Source: J061 sp003695725 [NCBI: Candidatus Schekmanbacteria bacterium] | GTDB taxonomy: Bacteria; Schekmanbacteria; GWA2-38-11 | NCBI GenBank assembly: GCA_003695725.1 | Contig: RFHX01000084.1 | Coordinates: 1 to 5,239, forward strand | DNA: 5,239 nt | Reading direction: 5' to 3' | Shown: one piece after another, positions 1 through 5,239 of the stretch | How the letters are laid out: each line of letters begins with the position of its first letter | Position numbering within the stretch: the stretch's first letter is position 1 | Translations under genes and position numbers: made by a program | The notes under the pieces: model-generated | What the model was told of the DNA's origin: nothing | What the model saw: the letters and a program-made list of their open reading frames with translations, nothing else | Databases searched by the model: none

Positions 1-118
1 CCTTCTTTAATAATATTTCCTTTTGACCAACGAAAAAAATATATAATCAGGATTTATCACTCTTTTATAATCGAATGCTTTTTTTCTGTTTGAGTACTAC
101 TAATGGGTTCAACAATTT

Positions 119-132
119 TTTGCAGTTGCAAA
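119..132. repeat. Short inverted repeat, possible operator
   Basis: TTTGCA and TGCAAA form perfect 6-bp arms around a 2-nt GT spacer. A 2-nt loop is too tight for a good RNA hairpin, so if it is functional, a protein-binding dyad is more likely. It overlaps the candidate -35 hexamer at 120-125. A match of this size could arise by chance in AT-rich DNA, so the functional assignment is weak. Confidence 0.25.
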
Positions 133-149
133 GATAGGGCAAATATGAC
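120..149 (+). promoter_or_regulatory. Weak candidate promoter for rlmE-rlmN
   Basis: TTGCAG at 120-125 resembles a -35 hexamer (TTGACA) and TATGAC at 144-149 resembles a -10 hexamer (TATAAT), with an 18-nt spacer. Each matches consensus at only four of six positions. In DNA this AT-rich such pairs are common, so this is only the best-placed candidate and not a firm call. The TATAAT at 66-71 is an alternative -10. Confidence 0.2.
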
Positions 150-194
150 TGGAAAATAAATATAGATTTGGCTATTCTACAAAACCATCTAAAG

Positions 195-203
195 AAGAAA
201 GGA
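195..203 (+). promoter_or_regulatory. Ribosome binding site of rlmE
   Basis: The purine-rich sequence AAGAAAGGA ends 10 nt before the ATG at 214. It contains the AAAGGA core complementary to the 16S rRNA 3' end and supports 214 as the start of rlmE. Confidence 0.7.
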
Positions 204-213
204 TATATTTGAA

Positions 214-801
214 ATGTATAACAGGAAGGATTCTTATTATAGAAAAGCAAAAAAAGAAGGATATCGCTCTCGGGCGGCATATAAGCTCATAGAGATAAAT
301 GATAAATACAAGCTATTGAAGAAAGGGATGATTGTAGCAGATATTGGATGCGCTCCCGGTGGTTGGTCACAGGTTGCACTTGATAAGGTAGGGAGTAAAG
401 GTAAAGTAATAGGAGTAGATATCCTGACTATCAAACCCCTTGGCAATGAAAATTATCATTTCATAAACGGCGATTTTACTTCCTTAGAAATTATGGAGAC
501 GATAAAGGAAACTGCAGGTGTGCCTTTCGACCTTGTTTTGTCAGATATATCGCCAAATACTACGGGCATAAAAGTTCGCGACCAAGCATTGAGTTTAGAG
601 ATTTGCCAGTTAGTTTTTAGGTTTTCTCTGTCGGTATTGAAAGAGGGCGGAGATTTGCTTATGAAGATATTTCAGAGTGATGATATGAAAACTCTTGTAA
701 GTGAATTACGCAACAGTTTTGAAAAAGTCAAAATAGTAAAACCTAAATCATCAAGGAAGGAATCGGGTGAAGTATATCTTCTTGCTCAAAAGAAAAAATA
801 G
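214..801 (+). CDS. rlmE: 23S rRNA (uridine-2552-2'-O)-methyltransferase RlmE (FtsJ/RrmJ)
   Basis: This 195-residue protein has the FtsJ/RrmJ Rossmann-type SAM methyltransferase fold. In this family the enzyme 2'-O-methylates U2552 in the A-loop of 23S rRNA, a late step of 50S assembly. Visible landmarks are the basic N-terminal segment ending GYRSRAAYKLIEI (16-28), SAM motif I DIGCAPGGWSQ (43-53), the acidic SAM ribose-binding region VIGVDIL (65-71), SDISPN (110-115), LMKIFQ (149-154) and SSRKESGEVYLLA (179-191). The catalytic tetrad known in E. coli (K38, D124, K164, E199) corresponds to K24, D111, K151 and E186, all present. The protein is slightly shorter than the 209-residue E. coli enzyme, mainly because the N-terminus is about 14 residues shorter. 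The ATG at 214 has a good ribosome binding site and places the conserved N-terminal segment correctly. rlmN follows 9 nt downstream, so they are probably co-transcribed. Confidence 0.96.
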   Translation: MYNRKDSYYRKAKKEGYRSRAAYKLIEINDKYKLLKKGMIVADIGCAPGGWSQVALDKVGSKGKVIGVDILTIKPLGNENYHFINGDFTSLEIMETIKETAGVPFDLVLSDISPNTTGIKVRDQALSLEICQLVFRFSLSVLKEGGDLLMKIFQSDDMKTLVSELRNSFEKVKIVKPKSSRKESGEVYLLAQKKK

Positions 802-803
802 GA
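800..803 (+). promoter_or_regulatory. Ribosome binding site for the upstream rlmN start
   Basis: AGGA ends 7 nt before the ATG at 811 and overlaps the rlmE stop codon (TAG at 799-801). This placement fits translational coupling between the two genes. It is one of two competing sites; see also 831-836. Confidence 0.5.
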
Positions 804-810
804 ATTCGTT

Positions 811-1863
811 ATGGACGCTTCAAAGATGACGGGAGAAAAAAGAATGAATTTTTATGATTTGACTCCTGCTGAGCTCGAATCAATTTTTAAGAGGAAAGCG
901 TATGAGAATTATCGCCTGAAGCAGATATTCAACTGGGTTTATGGAAGAGATGTCATAAATGCTGAAAAGATGAAGAATCTTCCCCAATCAATTAGAGATG
1001 AAATCACTGAAATATTCACTTTTGAGATACCTAAAATAGTAAAAGTCATGAATTCATCTGATGGTAGTTCGAAATATATTTTCAAGGCTCTCGATGAAAC
1101 AGCATTTGAATCAGTCCTTATTCCTGATGGCAAAAAACTTACCCTATGTATCTCTACTCAGGCAGGATGCCGAATGAATTGTAGTTTTTGCTATACAGGT
1201 AAGCAGGGATTGAAGAGAAATTTAGCGACAAGTGAAATTGTTAGTCAATATATTCTTGTGAGAAGAATAGTAGAACAACAAATAACAAATATTGTTTTTA
1301 TGGGTATGGGAGAGCCCTTTGACAATATAATGAATTTGAAAAAAGCTATCGATATACTTACATCTCCCTATACTCTTTCCTTTTCTCCTCGCCGAATAAC
1401 GGTTTCAACATGTGGACTTATCGATGAAATGAAAAATTTCTGCCAATGGGCACCGCGTGTCAATATAGCAATATCTCTGAATTCGCCATTTGATGAAACA
1501 AGAAGCAAGTTGATGCCCATTAATAAAAGATACAGTTTAAAAGAGCTTATAACAGCCTGCAAATCTATTAATCTTCCAAACAGGCGGAGAATAACATTTG
1601 AATATATTATGTTGAAAGGAATCAACGATAGAAAGGAAGACATAAGAGAGTTGAAAAAGATTTTGAGAAACATTAAATGCAAAGTCAATTTGATAAAGTT
1701 CAATTCCTATCCGGGGTGTAAATACAGCCCGTCATCAGATGAGGATATGAAGGAATTTGCTGATTTGCTTCGCACTTCAGGCATTACAGTTATGATTAGA
1801 AAAAGTCGCGGCAAAGATATAATGGCTGCCTGTGGACAACTGGGAAAAGCTGTATCATTTTGA
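811..1863 (+). CDS. rlmN: Dual-specificity 23S rRNA A2503 / tRNA adenine C2-methyltransferase RlmN
   Basis: This is a radical-SAM enzyme of 350 residues from the ATG at 811. RlmN methylates C2 of A2503 in the peptidyl-transferase centre of 23S rRNA, and in E. coli also A37 of some tRNAs. An N-terminal helical RNA-binding domain (about 12-90) precedes the radical-SAM barrel. The [4Fe-4S] cluster cysteines C120, C124 and C127 form the CxxxCxxC motif. GMGEP (165-169) is the SAM-binding glycine motif, followed by VSTCG (198-202) and ISLNSP (221-226). The C-terminal RKSRGKDIMAACGQL (329-343) carries C341, equivalent to the methyl-carrying C355 of E. coli. C113 and E100 match E. coli C118 and E105. 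The RGKDI context favours RlmN over the resistance enzyme Cfr, which makes C8 methylation. A shorter start at 844 (339 residues, beginning MNFYDLTPAEL) is plausible, because family members commonly begin just before this motif. The last 9 bp overlap the convergent AsmA-type gene. Confidence 0.96.
   Translation: MDASKMTGEKRMNFYDLTPAELESIFKRKAYENYRLKQIFNWVYGRDVINAEKMKNLPQSIRDEITEIFTFEIPKIVKVMNSSDGSSKYIFKALDETAFESVLIPDGKKLTLCISTQAGCRMNCSFCYTGKQGLKRNLATSEIVSQYILVRRIVEQQITNIVFMGMGEPFDNIMNLKKAIDILTSPYTLSFSPRRITVSTCGLIDEMKNFCQWAPRVNIAISLNSPFDETRSKLMPINKRYSLKELITACKSINLPNRRRITFEYIMLKGINDRKEDIRELKKILRNIKCKVNLIKFNSYPGCKYSPSSDEDMKEFADLLRTSGITVMIRKSRGKDIMAACGQLGKAVSF
831..836 (+). promoter_or_regulatory. 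Alternative rlmN ribosome binding site, for start at 844
   Basis: GGGAGA contains the strong GGAG core and ends 7 nt before the ATG at 844. It lies inside the longer rlmN reading frame. Residue 12 (the Met at 844) directly precedes the conserved FYDLTPAEL segment, while the 11 residues before it do not look conserved. This site is a better Shine-Dalgarno match than the AGGA at 800-803, so the downstream start may be the main one. Confidence 0.45.
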
Positions 1864-4800
1864 TTGATTTGTGCGTCTCTCCAAAGGTGTTTTGCTCTCA
1901 TTACTGCCTGTATCTTTGATGATGTCGTAAGGGAATCCTAAAGTCCTTCTGAATATTCCGAGCAGCCCTTTACCAAGAGATTTCATTGAAATTGGCTCGA
2001 CTTTAGGGTTTTTGATATCACCCTTTACTTCGAAATATGCAGTTACAAGACTTTTGTCTTTACCTGTTAGAATATATCCCACAATTGGTATATTGCTTAC
2101 TATCGTATCAACAGTGCCTAAGGGCATTACGCCTACTTTCATATTTATTGTGTTTTTGCCCACATCTATATCTCCAACAGCAGAAATCTTCATAGACGAG
2201 CCGTCCAAAAGGAAATTGTCAGTGTGAAACACACCGTCGGCACCTGTAAAATCAGCGTTTATCGTATTGTATGTCATTCCTTTTGTTTCAATATCTTTAA
2301 TCCAGAAATCCTTCCATTTGAGGAGATTGAAAAATGAGAGTATTTTCGAGAAGATTCCAATCGATGTTTTTTTTATTCTCCCATTTTTGGAAACAAAATG
2401 AATTTGTCCTGCAAGATTTGGCTTTATCTCTGTGCTGTCTTTCCATTTACTGTCTAAACAGTTGTCGATATCGACTCTCCCATTGATTTCTGATCCTTTC
2501 AGTCCGAGGTAGCTCAGGAGTTTGTCGATGTCAGTATTTTTGGTTTGTGAGCAAATAGAGAAAGCGGATTCATTTGAAGAAAAATCGATTTTTCCGGAAA
2601 GGTTGAGTCCGCCGCCGAATGAGGTGCCTTCAAGATGCTTGATGTCGAGCTCTTTTTTTTCATAGGTAAAATCTGCTGAAATCTTCTCATAAATATTTCC
2701 GAGAAATACTGTTTGCAAACTTTCAAACATACAATCAAAGGTTATGTTTTTGCCTTTTCCTCCTGTTGGTTTATGCGTCCTCTGTTGAGGATATTTTTTC
2801 AAGAATTTATCTAAATCGAAATAATCAGTTCTAATATTCAGTACGACATTATTTTCATTGGCTTCACTGTCTATTCCTCCATCGATTAAAAGTGAAGAGT
2901 TGAGTGCTTTTACCTTGAAATTTCTAAAGACAATATTCCCAGCTTCTCTCTCCACTATTCCTGAAGCTTTTTTGACAAGATTTAAAAGTCCAATCTTGGA
3001 TGAGATAGCATTAAGCTTTACAGAAGTCTTGGTTTTGATGTTTCCATTTTCAGATAAGTTGAAATGAATTCTAAAATCCGCTTTGCCTTCTGCTTTTAAC
3101 TGTTCGAGAGGAGGGATGTTTTTCGATAAATTTTTCAGGTCCGTATCCTTTGAATGAATATTCAGGTGAAAGGGATAGTTTCTTTTTTTTCTATATTCAC
3201 CGTTGAGAGAAAATTTATTGTTGTCAATGACAATTTCTGAACCTTTTTTTATCAGAAAACTATCATTGGGAAGATAATTGATATAAAATAGAACTTTAGA
3301 GGGCATCAAAGGGTCTTTGATAAAAAGGCTTTTGTATCTAATGCTTAGGTCAGAGATGTCTGATTCAAAAGTATAATTTATATCATCGGCACTGCGTTGC
3401 TCAAAGACGCTCTTAAAGCGAGAATAGCCCTTGAAAAGAATGTCCTTGTTGCCGCTTTTCTCCATGAGCTCATTGAGAAGAGATGATGAAATAGAGCCTT
3501 CAAGTCCAATACTGCAATAGATATCCCTTTTTTCTCCTCTATATGAGGAAGGAATGACTACGCCAGATAAAAGTATATGAGAGTTTCTATATTCAATGTT
3601 TTTTATCTTTAATTCGATTCTTTTATTTGAAAAGTTTACTAAGGTGTTTCTTATATCGAACTGGCCACTGAATTCTTTATGATATGCAGTTATATTGTTA
3701 AACATCAATCTTCCCGCATAATTTATAGGCGAAGTTTTATCTTTTAAGATTTTGCTTATTGTAAGATTTAATTCTGCATTACCGTAAGAATCATAGACTT
3801 TTTCAGCTTCACCCTTAATCAGATTTGGAAGCGGACCATTCCTCAGAAAATCAATAAGTTCCTTTGAAGGCAATAGACTCTTCGCCTTAACCGACAAATT
3901 TCCCTTTTCATAGAGATTGTGAATTTCTCCTGATATTAGATTCCATCTGCCTTTCCCATATTTTCCTTCGCAATTCAGAAAAATTGCTCTGCCGTTTTCA
4001 ATTTTGATAGTACCGCTGTTGATAGCGGCCGGTTTGAAGAATTTTCCAAAGTAAAGAGAAACACCTTTTCCTGTGGCATCGAGTGTTAAGAAATCAGGTT
4101 TTTTAGGATATTTTTTGCTCTTGTCTTTGTGCAGTACTTCATTGATTGTAAGATTTCTTAATTCTATTCTTCCACCCTTGAGTTTATTCAAGAGAAAGTT
4201 TCTCAAATTTGGTTTGAAAAGTGCATAGGGTATGAATCTTTTTCCATAATCGTCATAGGGGAAATCTTTACTTGAAAAATTTAAATATAATCTTCTTTCA
4301 TTTTCATTTATCTTATTCACTTTAACAGCGCCGTTGACTGAGAAATTCTCGAAATTTGCCTGATAGAATGGCATAGCAAATTCATAAGGTTTCTTCTCCA
4401 ATGAGAAATTTATTGAAACTTTTTTGCATATTACTGGTGCAAGGAAAAACTTTCTATATGTCAAGTTGAGGTCGATTAATTCCAAATAACCTGACATTTT
4501 GAAGCCATCTTTCAGTGATGCTGTTTCAAACTGCAGATTCGCATTGATTAACTTACTGATTCCTTCAAAAGGAAGATATTTTCCAAAATAAACTTTGATA
4601 GATTCTGGGTTTAATGAACGAATAACGGCTTTGGTATCAAGAGCAATGGAGGAGAGATTGATAATTTCATCTGTCCCCCCTTTGAATTCAAAAAAAGCCG
4701 GTTTTTCTGTGTCAATCTTCAGTAGAAAACTTAAAACAAATGCATATTGGTTTAAAAGAGGTTTTTTATGAATAGTGAAATCTATACCGTAGAAGAATAA

Positions 4801-5239
4801 TCTTTTTTGCCTGTCAAAATAATTGTCAATAAATGTGACATTCCCATTGATGATTTCAAATGACTCTGCAAAAAGTTCGACTTCTTTTCTCTTCTCTTGT
4901 TTTTCTGCATCTTCCTTTGATTCTTTCTTTTTAAGAAAAGTCGGTAGTAGAAATGTCCCTTCATTGTCTCTTTGAATTGAGAAAAAGGGAGAATTCAAGA
5001 CTACAGTGCCAAGTTTGACCTTTCCTATTAGAAGAGGGAAAATTTTTACACTTATTCTGATATTTTCTGCTGATATTAATTCTTCTGAAGTTTTTAAATC
5101 GGATATTTTTATTTTTTGAAGATTTACTGTAGGACGAGGGAAGGGGGAAAAAATAATCTTGTCACAATCGACATTCAATCCGATTTTTTCAACTTCTCTC
5201 TTAAATGAATTACTGACTAAATCAGATACATTTAGATAG
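1855..5239 (-). CDS. AsmA/YhdP-like envelope protein, 5' end cut by the window edge
   Basis: At least 1127 residues are visible. Residue numbers here count from the Leu (TTG) at 5176-5178; 20 more in-frame codons precede it and no stop occurs before the right edge, so the true start is outside. Residues 1-80 match the AsmA N-terminal pattern (SPFPRP at 11-16, SAENIRISVKIFPLLIGKV at 36-54, LNSPFFSIQRDNEGTF at 61-76). A lysine/glutamate-rich linker follows (83-102). Residues about 310-500 resemble the DUF3971 middle region of YhdP. Residues about 785-1090 are an AsmA-like C-terminal domain with HTDNFLLDGSSMKISAVG (985-1002), VGYILTGKDKSLVTAYF (1033-1049) and SLGKGLLGIFRR (1067-1078). The chain is rich in alternating beta-strand pattern with no internal membrane segment. 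AsmA-family proteins are anchored in the inner membrane by an N-terminal helix and extend through the periplasm. E. coli YhdP (about 1266 residues), TamB and YdbH are implicated in phospholipid transport to the outer membrane. A similar role is inferred here. The exact subfamily is uncertain. Confidence 0.88.
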   Translation of the reverse strand, partial: YLNVSDLVSNSFKREVEKIGLNVDCDKIIFSPFPRPTVNLQKIKISDLKTSEELISAENIRISVKIFPLLIGKVKLGTVVLNSPFFSIQRDNEGTFLLPTFLKKKESKEDAEKQEKRKEVELFAESFEIINGNVTFIDNYFDRQKRLFFYGIDFTIHKKPLLNQYAFVLSFLLKIDTEKPAFFEFKGGTDEIINLSSIALDTKAVIRSLNPESIKVYFGKYLPFEGISKLINANLQFETASLKDGFKMSGYLELIDLNLTYRKFFLAPVICKKVSINFSLEKKPYEFAMPFYQANFENFSVNGAVKVNKINENERRLYLNFSSKDFPYDDYGKRFIPYALFKPNLRNFLLNKLKGGRIELRNLTINEVLHKDKSKKYPKKPDFLTLDATGKGVSLYFGKFFKPAAINSGTIKIENGRAIFLNCEGKYGKGRWNLISGEIHNLYEKGNLSVKAKSLLPSKELIDFLRNGPLPNLIKGEAEKVYDSYGNAELNLTISKILKDKTSPINYAGRLMFNNITAYHKEFSGQFDIRNTLVNFSNKRIELKIKNIEYRNSHILLSGVVIPSSYRGEKRDIYCSIGLEGSISSSLLNELMEKSGNKDILFKGYSRFKSVFEQRSADDINYTFESDISDLSIRYKSLFIKDPLMPSKVLFYINYLPNDSFLIKKGSEIVIDNNKFSLNGEYRKKRNYPFHLNIHSKDTDLKNLSKNIPPLEQLKAEGKADFRIHFNLSENGNIKTKTSVKLNAISSKIGLLNLVKKASGIVEREAGNIVFRNFKVKALNSSLLIDGGIDSEANENNVVLNIRTDYFDLDKFLKKYPQQRTHKPTGGKGKNITFDCMFESLQTVFLGNIYEKISADFTYEKKELDIKHLEGTSFGGGLNLSGKIDFSSNESAFSICSQTKNTDIDKLLSYLGLKGSEINGRVDIDNCLDSKWKDSTEIKPNLAGQIHFVSKNGRIKKTSIGIFSKILSFFNLLKWKDFWIKDIETKGMTYNTINADFTGADGVFHTDNFLLDGSSMKISAVGDIDVGKNTINMKVGVMPLGTVDTIVSNIPIVGYILTGKDKSLVTAYFEVKGDIKNPKVEPISMKSLGKGLLGIFRRTLGFPYDIIKDTGSNESKTPLERRTNQSK

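Larger units (their letters stand above)
1..213. other. Non-coding region upstream of rlmE
   Basis: No credible coding sequence is seen here on either strand, and no tRNA or rRNA pattern. The stretch is very AT-rich. It contains two perfect TATAAT hexamers (42-47 and 66-71), but neither has a good -35 element at 16-18 nt: the TTGACC at 23-28 lies only 13 nt before the first. The region is the expected place for the rlmE-rlmN promoter. The left edge cuts it, so its full length and the neighbouring gene are unknown. Confidence 0.6.

Noticed and set aside
23-47. TTGACC (23-28) with TATAAT (42-47) as a sigma-70 promoter
   Set aside because: The spacer is only 13 nt, well short of the usual 16-18 nt, despite the good individual hexamers.
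103-159. An 18-codon ORF (ATG at 103) upstream of rlmE as a leader peptide
   Set aside because: It has no clear ribosome binding site, no regulatory codon run and no attenuator-like hairpins between it and rlmE.
1368-1703. A 111-codon minus-strand ORF inside rlmN
   Set aside because: It lies antisense to the well-conserved radical-SAM core; its hydrophobic composition is what the reverse complement of a lysine/glutamate-rich AT-rich gene produces.
811-1863. Cfr-type antibiotic-resistance methyltransferase instead of RlmN
   Set aside because: The C-terminal RGKDI-AACGQL context, close match along the RlmN landmarks and the housekeeping neighbour rlmE all favour RlmN.
2012-2227. A 71-codon plus-strand ORF opposite the AsmA C-terminal domain
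   Set aside because: It is antisense to the most conserved part of the AsmA-type gene, and its protein sequence resembles no family I recognise.
2367-3190. Three 8-base homopolymer tracts (A runs on the coding strand, at 2367-2374, 2653-2660 and 3183-3190) as programmed slippage sites
   Set aside because: Each encodes part of an ordinary Lys-Lys pair, the reading frame is intact through all three, and such runs are expected in AT-rich DNA.
5176-5178. TTG as the start codon of the AsmA-type gene
   Set aside because: The frame stays open upstream to the window edge, and the upstream residues fit the family's N-terminus; the codon is an internal Leu.

Overview
The window is AT-rich DNA (roughly one third G+C by eye) holding three genes. 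Two short genes run left to right and encode 23S rRNA methyltransferases. One very long gene runs right to left and encodes an AsmA/YhdP-type envelope protein. The AsmA-type protein implies a diderm (Gram-negative-type) bacterium. Its C-terminal sequence style resembles proteins of Deltaproteobacteria-like lineages and related candidate phyla, but the phylum cannot be fixed from the sequence alone.

Layout: positions 1-213 are non-coding upstream DNA with a clear ribosome binding site, a small inverted repeat and only weak promoter-like hexamers. rlmE (214-801, 23S rRNA U2552 2'-O-methyltransferase) is followed after 9 nt by rlmN (811-1863, radical-SAM 23S rRNA/tRNA adenine C2-methyltransferase), so they look like a two-gene operon. 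All expected catalytic residues of both enzymes are present. The rlmN start is uncertain: 811 and 844 both have a usable Shine-Dalgarno sequence.

From 1855 to the right edge the minus strand encodes at least 1127 residues of the AsmA-type protein. Its reading frame stays open through the last base, so the true start and the expected N-terminal membrane anchor lie outside the window. The TTG at 5176-5178 is an internal Leu codon, not a start. rlmN and this gene meet tail to tail and overlap by 9 bp, leaving no intergenic terminator.

Functionally, the two methyltransferases both modify the large-subunit peptidyl-transferase region (A-loop U2552 and A2503). The AsmA-type protein belongs to the group thought to bridge inner and outer membranes for phospholipid transport, and has no evident functional tie to the rRNA genes. 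I did not see a new defence system, mobile element, CRISPR array or RNA gene; this looks like ordinary core chromosome with a few points worth checking.
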